DNA of 64,000 bases from Diphasiastrum complanatum (GCA_029204225.1 CM055106.1:33576361-33640360), one strand, 5' to 3'. Shown: positions 24,442 to 35,689, numbered from the stretch's first letter. The notes: generated by a model from the letters alone, not told the origin. Program-made: numbers and translations.

Positions 24442-25690
24442 GCTTAAACAATCTACCTTGCTTAAAGCCTTTGGCTATACATTCATCATTTCTAAGGATG
24501 GAACAAACTCCATGCCTAAATTGTACATCTAGGCCATTATCCATTAACTGGCCAACACTAAGCAAATTCTTGGTTAACTTAGGAACATAAAGAACATTAT
24601 CAAGATTCATCCTTTTGGATGATCCCACATACAAGGGAATTGTTCCTATTCCACTTATCTTACATTCTTGACTACTTGCTGTATAGATTGATCTATGTAA
24701 GTCATTGTAAGAAAGTAAGGTGGAGAATATGTCCTTTTGATATGTCATGTGGGAACTTGCCCCACTATCAATCCACCAAGAATCATTGGTGTTGCTCTTG
24801 GATGATGGTGGTTTGTTGGAAACCATAAAGGATGACTCTTCATCCTCCTCTTCCTCCTGATGTGCAATGTTGCTTTGTTTGCTCTCTTGTGCCTTCTTCT
24901 TCTTGAGACATTCTGATGCAAAATGTCTTTTCTTTCCACGGAAAAAACATTTGTACTTGGACTTGTCTTTGATCTTGCCCTTTGAGCTTGAAGCCTCATC
25001 CTCCTCCTTGGTCTCCTTGAAGTGCTTCTTCTTGCCATTGGTCTTTTTCTTGCTTTTGAATGAGAAATTAGCTTTCTCATCACCATTCTGCAGAGAAATA
25101 GCATTCATTCTTGCATTGGTATGCAACATCCTACACTCTTCAGCTACTAATACACTGTGTAGCTTTTCTGGCAAGGTGTCTTGGATTGCAAAGCTTTGGA
25201 CCAAATTTGTAAAGCCACTCCCTGGACCATTTAGGACAATCTGAACAAGCTCACTATCTTGAATCTTTTCTCCAATGGAAGCTAACTCCCTATTAAGAGA
25301 CTTGATTCTTAGCACATAATCTTGTGTACTCTCATCACTCCTCTTCATGCTTTGTAGAATTTGATTCCTAAGCATGAGAACCCTCGAAGTGTTACTAGAC
25401 TCATAGATAGATTTTAAAGATTACCAAGCCTCTTTAGCACTCTTACATGATGATACTTTCCTTAAAAGATCATTGCTTACATTCATCTTAATACAGTGAA
25501 GTGCAAGCCTAGACCTCTTCTTGTATCTCACTAATTCCTGTGCACCTAGAGGTTCATCTTCATCATTTATTAGAAACTCATAACGATCTTGGAGCACCAA
25601 TAGTGACTCCATACTCACTTTTCAAATAGCATAATTGGTAGAGTTTAACCTCTCACTAGCTTCTAGAAGGTAGGCTCCCACTGATCCCAT
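24209..25690 (-). pseudogene. gag: Copia B Gag, protease and integrase zinc region
   Basis: ATG at 25690 on the minus strand begins MGSVGAYLLEASERLNSTNY. A TGA replaces the conserved Trp of the YAIWK motif, and there is another stop after KSAKEAW near 25421. The long frame 25375-24209 then covers capsid (QILQSMKRSDES, LVQIVLNGPG), a zinc knuckle with Cys to Arg (CFFRGKKRHFASEC), the protease WWIDSGASSHMT, and the pre-integrase LWHKRLGHPNYKAM with its CEAC pair. The damaged knuckle and stops make it non-functional. Confidence 0.85.
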
Positions 25691-26318
25691 CTTACTAGCA
25701 AGATTCTACACACAAGATATAGATTTGTTTGGACCTGAAACTCACAAAGGTTTCTAACTTGCAGTGTTTCACTCAAATGTTGACTTCTAATCCAACAGAT
25801 GGATTTGTAGTCACAGTTCTATCACTCCCTCACAAGCTGGAATGAAGATAAGATGAGATGAAAACTACACTCAAGCAAATCTTGCCAATCTTGGCTATTC
25901 TTGGACAAAAACTGAGTCTATCTCTCTCATTCACTTTGTACTTTCAAGACCTGGTTTCCACTTTAAGAAGGTCTGAAATCAGCCTAGATTAATTAGCTTA
26001 CATGAAACAAATTCAAAACTAATCAATGGCAAGTGATCTTGGTAGCTTATCCTAGGATTTGCATTAAAAATTACATCAAATTGACACCAGATGAATTTTC
26101 TATGATCCAATGAATATGGGTTATTAAATGCTGGTTCAGAGATGCCCACACGTGTGAAAAGTATGGATTTTGATCCTGAAAAAGTTTGGGATCAAATCCC
26201 CTCACCAAAACCTGGATACCAGCTTGCCCTTCCAATACTAGCTTTTTGCACCAAAACCTGCTAAAACTGGATTAGATTCAGACACAGATCAATGGCCTTG
26301 TACTTGGCTCTGATACCA

Positions 26319-27009
26319 TGTGAAAAGTACAGTACTAAGGACCATAAATGGATATTTGAATGATCCACAAGGTGATTGTATGCTTGTTAAACAATCTATC
26401 AGAAACTAGTCATCAGAAAACAAGATCTAGTTTAGCAGCTTGATAGGAAACAAGTAGAGACAATCAAAGCATTGATCAATTAGTATAATCCAACTCCACA
26501 CGTGTGGAAATAAGGCTGTAATACGGCTTGTAGACAGTGTTTACAAAGTGCCAAAGCTGGGTTTCATTGGAAAAATAGAGTAATCACCATACAATGAGAG
26601 GAAACTCGAGTTTCTCCTTGAGGCTCCAAAAAGTTTCTATCTTCTCACTATGGAGAATGGGAATACATAGCTAAACACACTTCCTTTGCAAAGTTAGGTG
26701 AAAATCCAGCATGTAATAATGAAGTAGACTCCACTTTCTTGCCCTAATGTGAAAACCCTAGCCTAGATCCAAGAGTCATGCTTGGTAGGTGCATGGTAGG
26801 TACAAATCTCATCATAAATCATGGTCTAGATCCTACAAAGTAGGAATCACTACCAAATAGACACAACCACTCCTCTTGACTCGTGGTAACCTAATTTAGG
26901 TGTGTATGTACAAGTGGCACTTTGGCCATTCAAGTAACCAACAAACAATATTGACAAAATGTACAATATTCTACATGGCTAGATTTGCCAATGTAGGAAA
27001 TTTTTCACA
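26319..27009 (-). repeat. Right LTR of copia B (5' LTR in coding sense)
   Basis: In plus view it begins TGTGAAAAGTACAG and ends GAAATTTTTCACA. It is the same length as the left copy, with about 20 substitutions and no large indel. The primer site complement GGCTCTGATACCA lies at 26305-26318. Confidence 0.95.
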
Positions 27010-27071
27010 AGGAGGGTGATGACATAGTGGCACTCCAAATGGTTGCTAGGTCCACATCTGAGATGGGTCTT

Positions 27072-27734
27072 GAAAAGGCAAAGAAATTGTCAATTTGGCA
27101 AATCTAGCTTGATTAAACCATGTAAATATGTATATTGATGGATCCCACACATGTCAGTCTATGTTGCTACATGTGAATCTACTTTAGAATAGGTTATCAT
27201 GTTCATAGGGTTGGTCAAGTTTGTTTGATGATGATTCCTACATTATAGGACCAAATCCCTAAAATGATGGAGTTGGTTGATCAATCTAGCCACCAACATG
27301 GAAAAACTCAAGGGTTAGGCTAGAATGGCAAATTAGGTAAAAAATGCTCAATCATCTAATGCTAGATTTTCACCTAACTCGAGGTGGGGAAGACCTTTTG
27401 TACATACAATCATCTCTCCATAGTAATGCCTCAGAAAGTTTTTGAGACCTTATTGGCAATCTCAACTTCTATCACCATGTACTTTGTTTCCTTTATGATT
27501 CTAATGAAAACTAGGTGTTAGAAACTTTCTTCTCAGTCCACAGACCACACTGAAGGTCATACCACACTTGTGGGGTCGGATCTTCAAGTAGATCAATGAT
27601 TTATGATTGCTCTTGATTGAAGTGTGTAGAATTGCTAACATTCAATTGATAATCAATCAATCAATCCCACTTGGGAGTCATTAATAGGCTCAAGTAAGGT
27701 AAAAAATAATGTACTTCAACATGGTATCAGAGTG
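27072..27734 (+). repeat. Old copia LTR plus primer site (5' end of a lost element)
   Basis: Its right end, GTACTTCAACA at 27711-27721, is followed at once by TGGTATCAGAG, the tRNA-Met primer motif. Read on the plus strand, several blocks resemble the reverse complement of copia B's LTR: TTGGCAAATCTAGC near 27094, GATTTTCACCTAAC near 27365, GAAAGTTTTTGAGACCT near 27434. It is therefore an older LTR of a related family. Its left limit is uncertain, and the internal element is gone. Confidence 0.5.
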
Positions 27735-28018
27735 AGTGAGGTACAGGAGTTAATCATTGGTCAAAAAAACAATCCTTTTTTAGCAAGTTTTGAAGCCAAA
27801 AGCTAGAATTGGAGGGCCAACTTGAAATCGATAGAAGGGGTGGAGATTTCGGGACCTGTATTCTTCACACATGTGGACAACTCTGTGAGTGCTCCACAAT
27901 CCAAGATAACACTCTGTGAACTGATATTAACAAACGAAATTACAATTATATATATACAGTCTCTCTTTTAGGGGTACCACTGCATGACAATATGGTCCCC
28001 ATTATGCGACACGTGCCC
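27735..28018. other. No gene recognised
   Basis: Short stretch between the old LTR and the microsatellite, possibly the leader of the lost element. No domain or conserved motif is seen. Confidence 0.4.
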
Positions 28019-28300
<282 letters not shown>

Positions 28301-28824
28301 ATAGTCTCATAGACGGAAAATTCAAAAAAACTAGTAAAAGTAGAAATAGTCATAGATCTAAGAAATAAATTGTGCTTACTAATTTAACACCTTCCAAATA
28401 CTCAGAAATCCTTCTAGTTGGGTCTCAAATTTTGTGAAGAGATGAAAAATAAAGAGTTTGAAATTTCATATGTGATCATTGAGGTGGCTCATGCCTTTAC
28501 GTAATATAGCATAAGTCAAGATTCGTTGAAAGACATTTTTTGTATAAGTCCCTTTTTCATGACAACTCTAACAACTTAGGATGTTGACTTTGATAAACAT
28601 GAGTATTTTATTGAATGCACTCTTGTGACGAAAATATTTGCTTCCATATGAAAATAAATAAGTATTGGTATTTAAGATATGTTGCCTTTTATCTTTTTAC
28701 ATTGTGATTCTAAATTTTGTCTGGATAAAGTCGTTACTGGAGTTTGAATACTATTTGATCAAAATTGATAAGAAAGGTGTTTTAAATTTTTTGGGTTAAG
28801 CTGAATTCTGCCGATTGAACATAA
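28301..28824. other. No gene recognised
   Basis: AT-rich unique-looking sequence. Frames are short and broken. I see no transposon motif. Confidence 0.45.
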
Positions 28825-29680
28825 AGAGAATTTGATGCTCTTCTTCCAAAAGCTCTCAACGAGTTACCAACAACTGCAAAATCTATTAGTGAAATAAAGA
28901 TAAAGTCAATTCAAGTAAACATTTTTCTGATTACTTTTTTTTTTCCATCCAGAATTGTAAGTATTTTTTTCTACGCACCTTATGTCTATCATGATATTAA
29001 TACTCTGCTTACGTAACTTGAAGTGTGTACAACAAAATGATTCTTTCAGTTGTGTACTGTTTATGTTGTATAACACCAAGTTATTTTTTGAGCGGTATAA
29101 TTTACAATAGGATGTTGATATAGATAAGATAAATTTTGGTCATTTTTTTTCATTTGATTGTGTGGACTTTTTATAGTTTGGCATTATGTTTATGAAATAA
29201 CTAATCCATTGTGTCGACAATGATAGTTCACTCTTGATCAATACGATCCTGATGAAGTGTACGAATTGCGACGAAAGTTGATCAAGACTTTTGTTTCAAA
29301 TCCTAATATATTTGTCCCTGATGATATGGCCCCAAGAACTCGTAAGAAGAATATTGCTTCTTTGTTGGGTTTGTATGACGAAATAATTGTTTTAGGGAAT
29401 TATTTTATCAGCTTTGATACCACTCTTGCTATACGAAATCCAGTCAATAAGAAAATTCAACGTTAAATTATGACATGATCTCTACCAATCTATTGATTCA
29501 GACTATTACTTAGATCGACTAGAGGAATATCTTAGTAGGTGTCAAGGACACCCATGAAGGGAGCAAAACAGTTAGGTGTCCATGACAACCATTCGAGTGA
29601 GATATTCCTAATGAGTTGTGGAACGAGTTTCAGTACAAGAGAAAGGAATTATCAGAAAGCATTCATCGGTGCAAACATTG
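28825..29680 (+). pseudogene. Unidentified broken gene piece with a plausible intron
   Basis: An exon-like stretch at 28825-28914 (EFDALLPKALNELPTTAKSI) ends at a CAA/GTAAAC donor. A GATAG acceptor at 29226 opens 29227-29466, in phase, with LDQYDPDEVYELRRKLIKTF, FVPDDMAPRTRKKNIASLLG and a stop. One frame over, 29474-29557 reads YLDRLEEYLSRCQGHP and stops. Another frame shift gives ELWNEFQYKRKELSESIHRC. The balanced composition and phase-matched intron suggest decayed coding sequence of a host gene. I do not recognise the family. The 3' end runs into a dispersed repeat at about 29680. Confidence 0.4.
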
Positions 29681-29970
29681 TTGCGAAAGTGCGCTATCTA
29701 GTGCGAAAGTGTACTACACAATGCACAAGATTAATGGTCTAGATACGCTAATACGAATCACAAACTACGCAACAATCAATAATGGATACAACACAAAAAA
29801 CACTGTTGGAAGAACAATAATGGATTCAACGCAAAAAACACTATTGGAAGAATAGAATGTCTTTTGTCTTTTTTTTTTTTTTTTTTTCTTTTAGAGTGAG
29901 TTGGCAATGCAAGTCAACAATGCAATGCAACATAGTGGCCTGATGCTCCTCTTACAATTCTGTATTCATT
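29680..29970. repeat. Dispersed repeat shared with 59930-60160
   Basis: Shares an ordered series of blocks with the 59.9-kb region: CTACACA, CTAGATACGC, AATCACA, ATGGAT/GATG followed by CAACAC, TGGAAGAAC, AGTGAGT, TGCTCCTCTTACAA (ACGCTCC in the other copy). This copy has a local 38-bp tandem duplication (29778-29815 and 29816-29853) and a poly-T run at about 29869-29887. It is probably an LTR fragment of the copia family at 60.4-61.3 kb. Confidence 0.5.
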
Positions 29971-30717
29971 TTAGCATACATTCTATTGATTTCTAGTCTA
30001 TACTTATGTCCTGCCAGATGGGATTAAAAAATAGTTTAACTAATCATTACAAGAGAGAATTATGCTAAACTATTAGTTAACTATGCGCAGGTGATGTGCA
30101 CGTGAAAGTAGGAAAATTAAAATGTGCGTTGAATAGATACACAAGAAAGAAGAACATGTTGCAAGAAAAATAGATTGCCGGCTGAAAGAAAAAAAAAACG
30201 AAATGAGTCTACATTTATATATAGAAGATTGGATTAAATCATAGCCATACACTTGTCACATTTTCAACGGGTAGGTGGTGTCAAAATACGGCGACCAATA
30301 ATGATTATACACATGGGGTTCAAACACACACACATTTAATAATAATCATTACAAAAGAAGACACGATGTTCCATAATTTATGGGCACAAATTTCAAGACA
30401 CCCACCAGATGACACCTAGTAGTTATTATTCTAAAATACAATTAAAAAAGTATTTTATGGATAACAACAAGATCCTAGAATTTATGGATACCGAATTTGA
30501 GGCTGACATGACCTGAAACATACCCAATCATGATTGCAAATTCTAATGAAGGGCATTAATGATTGGCTATGCGTTCCATCTCCCAAATCTTATATAAAAA
30601 AATGCTCATTTTGAATGTAAAATTTTTTACAACCTTGTTCGCTCACTCACTTGCTCCTAATATCGATTCAGTGTGCATTCAGCTATCTCCATCACTCTCA
30701 TCATCATATCTGTGCAC
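29971..30717. other. No gene recognised
   Basis: AT-rich, with CACACACACA near 30327 and a GTGTCTTG-type repeat remnant. No coding block is seen. Confidence 0.4.
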
Positions 30718-31000
30718 TCAATCGATACTCCGCCCTCAATCAATCAGTCTCTCATTTCGAAATCGATTCAGAGCGCACACTTACCTCTCCCGCACTGCCT
30801 AAGTCTGTCTGCACGTTCAATCGATACTCCACGTATCACTTACTGTCGATATCAATTCAGCGCATGCACTAACCTCTCCTGCACTGCCATAAGTCTGTCT
30901 GCATGTTCAATCAATACTCCACGGATCACTCATTGTGATATTGATTCAGCGTGTATTACTTGCTTCCTCCTTTGTTGTAAAGCATTCTTGCACGTTCAAT
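30718..31000 (+). repeat. Tandem repeat of about 90 bp upstream of the H3-like ATG
   Basis: Copies begin with TCAATCGATACTCC-like sequence at 30718, 30817, 30907 and 30996, giving periods of 99, 90 and 89 bases. Each full copy contains an ATTCAGNGNG motif (GATTCAGAGCGCA, ATTCAGCGCATGCA, ATTCAGCGTGTAT), and copies 1 and 2 share CTGCACTGCC-type and AAGTCTGTCTGCA blocks. The last, truncated copy ends directly at the ATG at 31007. The overlapping 223-codon frame owes its N-terminal part to these repeats. Confidence 0.75.
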
Positions 31001-31006
31001 CGATAC

Positions 31007-31344
31007 ATGGCACGAACAAAGCTGTCTGCAAGACTCAGCTCAGGCGGAGTGCCTTTACTGTTGCTGGACGAGGAGCACCACCACCACCACCACCTGCATG
31101 TCTTCCTCCTCCACCACCATCTGGTCCTCCACCTTCATCTCATAGACAACAAGCAACACCAAGGAGAGTGGGTTGGCCCGGAGACCCAACATGGTTGAAA
31201 GATATCAAGAGTCTTCAGAAAATGATGAACCCCTTGATCCCAAAGGCTCACATGCAAAGATGCATTAAGCAGGTGACCGGGAAGATTTCAGCAGATGTGA
31301 GGTGGGCTGCGATGTTGATGAGCCAAAATGTATTTCACATATAG
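31007..31344 (+). pseudogene. Frameshifted, truncated histone H3-like (CENH3-like?) gene
   Basis: ATG at 31007 opens MARTKLSARLSSGGVP, matching the histone H3 N-terminus MARTKQTARKSTGG at nine of 14 positions. This frame then runs into a His/Leu tract. In the frame one base away, from about 31065, comes a polyproline tail (GAPPPPPPACLPPPPP) and then PGDPTWLKDIKSLQK, LIPKAHMQRCIKQV and ISADVRW. These line up, without gaps from the Leu-Lys-Asp-Ile onward, with the H3 segment from PGTVALREI through helices alphaN and alpha1 into loop 1 and alpha2. Trp follows Arg where H3 has Phe, as in plant CENH3 (RWTAEAL), but loop 1 has the length of canonical H3. The frame stops at 31344 inside alpha2, so alpha2-end and alpha3 are absent unless a weak AAT/GTATTT donor is used. 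A frameshifted pseudogene is most likely, though a sequencing error or an unrecognised small intron is possible. Confidence 0.6.
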
Positions 31345-31510
31345 AGAAAATTTTATACAAATAATTGAGATTTTATATATTCATGCATCTTCAATTTCGA
31401 TTGTTGTTCCTATATCTTTGCATTTCAGGTGCTCTTCCTGCCTTGCTCTTATTTGCACCAAAAAAATCATGATCAATGTATGATCTTGTATTTTGAAACA
31501 TCATCAATTA

Positions 31511-31905
31511 TCAGAACCAAGAAATGCATATTTTATAATATACCTTTATATCGTCCAATCGAAACTGATTATACTGAGGAAGATCATACTGCAACATGTC
31601 AAGTTCTCTTCGAATGTAATTTAGACTCCAATCCTCCTCGACCTCAATCTCAGCAAGAATGTTGTCATTTCTTCTCACTGTCATTGTAGTTGCTCTTTGT
31701 TGTGTAGTGAGAAATCTTGATCTAATGGAGTCCACTCATTATTGCATTTTATCCATCTTCTATAATACAGTAGCAAAGTCAACATCTGCTTTTCTATGTG
31801 GTATCTAAATGTCATTGACGACTTACAAACCCTGCACTCAGCTTGTCCATTTGTTTTTCTATCCCAACGATCATCCAACAACTGGGCAAGCATCTCATCA
31901 CTCAA
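31511..31905 (-). pseudogene. Unidentified minus-strand gene piece with one frameshift
   Basis: The frame 31905-31681 reads LLDDRWDRKTNGQAECRVCK and MTFRYHIEKQMLTLLLYYRR. It then yields to the frame 31735-31511, with RSRFLTTQQRATTMTVRRND, ILAEIEVEEDWSLNYIRREL and YNQFRLDDIK before a GTATAT donor-like site. The residue mix is that of a real folded protein, with a CXXC pair and an acidic-hydrophobic segment. I do not recognise the family. It converges on the H3-like piece. Confidence 0.4.
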
Positions 31906-34900
31906 GTCAACTTGCTAGTTCAGAAGTGGGTGTAAATTATCTTGTTACACTTAACATAGGGATAACCTTAAGATAGAAAACATAAAATGGAATAGCAATT
32001 ATTCTCCTTAAATTTGGAATAAAATATTGAAGTATTCAAGTTAGCACATATGATTTTTTTCATTCACAAACCTTACAAAAGGGTCTTTCTACTTGAGATA
32101 AACTAAAATTTATTATTGCTACAGATGTCTTTCTTTGGACGTTGATCATTAAATGCACAAAATCCAAGCATGATCAATATAGACAAAATTGTAGTGTCTC
32201 AAAGTCAAAATAGAGATAAATAGTTTTAGGTATGTTGTCATGCATGTGATTTGTAAGGCACATAACAACAAAATCATCCAATAGGAACACTGTTTTCGTC
32301 GCTAATCGATTTAGTCCAAATGACAAACATGAATCTGACTTAGTTGGCCACATCACTTATAGTAGCAAGATGGTTAAAGCAATGGTAGCATGTATTCAAT
32401 TGTCTTAGAATCATTGATGGTTACCCCTCACAAGAAATGAGACACCTACAAGAGAGGCATTAGACAGATTCATACCCATCTGTGACTCATGACAAAACAC
32501 TTGCCCCTTCCCACCCATGACCTTGAGTTGTCACTCCCATCTCAAGTACCTACTTTACATCTCTCCTTGTTGATAGAAAATGCAAACTAATGTGCCATGA
32601 TGTGGTGTGGTGGTGTAATGTAATTTTGGGCTAGGCTTGGCCACCCTGATTCAATTCCTTGCTCATGCATAGGACATGTATGCGGTATTTGCAAAGCGGG
32701 CAATGGATATGGGTCATATTTGGATTGTATGTGTTGGAACTGTGGTGGTGGATATGGTTCGTATATGACCCGTATATTGTTAGTTTGCCTTAGTGGCTTC
32801 TATATATAGCTATGAACAACTTGCAAATTCTTGTCATGATTTTTTTTTCTGAGATTTTTTTTAAACATAGACATGCCCATCTTAATGGAGAGAGAGAGAG
32901 AGAGAGAGAGAATGTTTCATGAGAGCTTGTCTCAAATTTTGTAAGCTTTTCATGCACTTGAAAATAACAAATGCATCGCAATGGAATTGGTATGACTACA
33001 GAAATGCCATGGGTATGACTACAAGAATGACAATAGGGTGACATAGTTAGTTCCACGTGACAATAGGGTGACACTAGTCAATTACATAATGACAAGAGTG
33101 TGACCTAGTTAATTGCATATGGTGCTCAACAGCTGGGTAAGTTCCAAAAAATGCAAGCTTTTTGCATACGCAAGCCATAAGAATTGGAATTGGAATTTGA
33201 AAAATTGGACATGGGAGTTAGGAGCTGGCTGGTAGCGTGCAGATTTCTAAGCTGATGAGTGATGGCCCACCACCTCAGATAGTCCCGAGTCACGACGACT
33301 CCCAAGTGGAGTGTGAAGGGGAAGCGTGTGTCTTCTTCGAACCCTTTATAGAAGCGTGGACATAGATTCCCCATGCAAAACGCAGAACACAGACAATTTG
33401 GTATTATCGTGTATATACTATTCGCCCAACTCCAAGATTCCAACACACACAATTTCAATTTTCAGTAAACAGTGTCCTGCTGCTCGTGTGACCAAGCCTG
33501 GCCTGCGCTGCTTCTGATCCCAGTCTTACTGTCGCCTCATGCCATGTGGCACGGTCGCATAGCCCCCAGTCCCATGTTCTCGCCCCCCCCCCCCCCCCTC
33601 GGAGCACAATATTTCTGTGTGACCAGTCAGGTTGTGGTTTGAACTTTGAAGGGTGGCTCGTCCTAATGCGCCCAGCTCGGCCGTGCCTGCAATTGAAGGG
33701 TTATTTATTTGTTCATATTTGTTAAGAATTACCTTTCGGTGTAGAAATTAAAATAAGATTTTAGCATTTTTAATAAACATGACCTTGGTCCTTGATGTAC
33801 TTTAAGAATAAATATTGCAAAATTTTGACCCCCTAGAAAATGAATTTTTTAATTCAACTTGTTAAGGGGTATATTTGAATTTTTGAATTTGAATTTGATC
33901 AACACTGCTCTGAATTTTTGTTTTGGGTGAGGGTGATTTTACACTATTTGTCTCACAAAGAGCTCTACTTGTAGACAAAAGAGCCAAGGATTGAAACACA
34001 TGGAGGCTTGGAATTTGATGTGCACCCTTACCTTTCACTCCCATGGGCTTTTTTTTTTTCTTACCTTTCCCATGACATGTATAATGCAAGGGTAACTTTC
34101 AAATAAAATAGGCATGAACCTTTTAATCACTTATGTACATATATTCATGTTATATTTTGCAATAAATTTTTAAAAATTTCAAATTAGTATGACATTTGAC
34201 TTTTTATAATTACCTTTCAAATGGAAGGGCAAATTTTAAGTACACCATTCACATGACATGCAATTGTTGCCTTTCTTTGAAAGGCAAACTAGCCTTTGAC
34301 GTGCATTGCAGCTTGCAAATGCCAAGCCTGAGTTACACACCCTTTCACATTTTAAAGAACAGCCGCCCGGCAACTAAAGCGGCGTGAACAAAGAAATTTG
34401 AAAATCAATAGCAATGATTACCAACGGGTAGTTGTCAGGGAATGGTGGTAGGTCCCCCCAAAAAATGGATTGCGTTGTCCTACAGGCTACGTCAACAGTT
34501 TGAAGATGCCACCTCACATGCCACATAGGGACATGTAAAATGTGGCGTGAAATGGGTAGGGGGCCCATTTCTTCCATTATGAGCATTAGTGCTCGTAAAA
34601 AAGTTTTTACATCATTTCCATGAAGTTAGTAAAAGACAAGAATAAAACCTTTAAATTTGAAACTCAAAACTAAAACTAGTTAATTTTTTACAAGTGAAAA
34701 ACTTGCAAAGATGAGACTAGGAGGAAGAAAGTTGATTTCAACAAGAGGACTTGTTATACTTGTCTGATTTTATGATCATATAGTAAAACCCTTAGTTTTT
34801 GCTTGAGAAAATCATCATGGTTTTGAGAAAGGATATGCCATCTTTCATCAAACCCAATAAATGAATTTGACTTCCAAAACATGGAGATTTGCTTTCCCTT

Positions 34901-35450
34901 GTAGGAAATTTTATGTTCAAAGAGATAGTTAAAGAATCTAACACTCCAAGTTTTATATTGAATTTAAACTCAATAAACTATTCAATTTGTTAGATTTCTT
35001 TATGCATTATGACAAATAGGAGAAGATGGGTTGAGAAATAAGATAAGTTTAAAATTTGCACATAATAAAACTAAATTGAGATTTATAGCTAAGATATGTT
35101 AATTTCATATTTGCACTTTTGTAAAGTTAAGTCCTTGGGGCACATGTCGGTGCTTGATAAGACTATCGAAGTATAAGAATGGAATCGACATGTTTTCTCA
35201 AAAACCAGGATCATGGAATATTTGATGACTTTTTATACGAGGATACGAAGCCAATAGTCTTCAAAAGACTTGAAACGTGAAAGAGATTTTCCGAGCACCG
35301 GCACGGGCTATGTATGGGGAGCTTTGAAATGACAATAGTTTAAAATTTGACAATCATAAAAAAAGGCGAAGACATTAATACGAAAGATAATCTCCTTGAA
35401 AGTTTGACGAGCACTCTTGCAATTTTCCTAACACACTAGTCAAAGGCTTT
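31906..35450. other. Intergenic, no gene recognised
   Basis: Upstream of the sigma gene. I see a GA run at 32888-32911, a 16-base C run at 33583-33598, two CAATAGGGTGACA copies near 33028 and 33061, and a poly-T run near 34050. The GC content rises locally at 33230-33690 without a supportable coding frame. No transposon domains are seen. Confidence 0.5.
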
Positions 35451-35452
35451 TT

Positions 35453-35689
35453 CACGTGGGACCTTAATACCTATTAGTCGTAGTGTGTCGGTCGGGAATT
35501 TAGCTGACGTGGCAACCCCACGTGTAAATATAAAAAAGAATAATTTAATGGTGAAAAATAATATTAATCACTTTTTATAGAATGCGATTCTGTGTTAGTT
35601 TAAGGAAAAAAAGAAGGGGCAAGAGATTTTTGGAATTTAAAATTAGAAAAATAAAAGTCAGATGGAATCTGGGTGAGTGCCACGTCAGC
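35453..35689 (+). promoter_or_regulatory. Promoter-type G-box and inverted TGACGTGG motifs
   Basis: CACGTG hexamers occur at 35453-35458 and 35519-35524. GCTGACGTGGC at 35503-35513 and GCCACGTCAGC at 35679-35689 are perfect 11-bp reverse complements. Such ACGT-core sites bind plant bZIP/bHLH factors and are common in light-responsive promoters. They lie 490-720 bases before the sigma start codon and about 130-370 before the upstream ORF. Use as a promoter is inferred. Confidence 0.45.

Larger units (their letters stand above)
21027..27009 (-). mobile_element. Full-length copia element B (minus strand)
   Basis: It has two 691-bp LTRs with about 20 differences by eye, and identical AGGAG duplications at 21022-21026 and 27010-27014. 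On the minus strand the primer site TGGTATCAGAGCC follows the right LTR (26305-26318) and a GAGGAGGAG polypurine tract precedes the left LTR. It is the least decayed element here, with a 312-codon open RT and a 388-codon open Gag/protease stretch, yet several stops and shifts remain. Confidence 0.95.
15219..27107 (+). pseudogene. Unidentified reading frame interrupted by copia A and copia B
   Basis: Three pieces join in one frame once both elements and one copy of each target duplication are removed: 15219-15368, 20937-21026 and 27015-27107. The first piece follows a TTTTATTTTAG acceptor-like site and reads NIIDDMLSEVHMWNQVSIRH and onward to FEKKYCP. The second has WWIDFRKGLCPMTKKLQYEQ. The third has DDIVALQMVARSTSEMG. 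The left duplication of copia A carries TAG where the right one has TGG, and a TAG lies at copia B's site. I do not recognise the protein. It could be a decayed host exon or an older element's gene. Frame continuity over two insertion sites supports that it was once coding. Confidence 0.45.

Noticed and set aside
31429..31689. Possible second exon of the H3-like gene after a TTTGCATTTCAG acceptor
   Set aside because: None of the three frames aligns convincingly with the H3 alpha2-alpha3 region.
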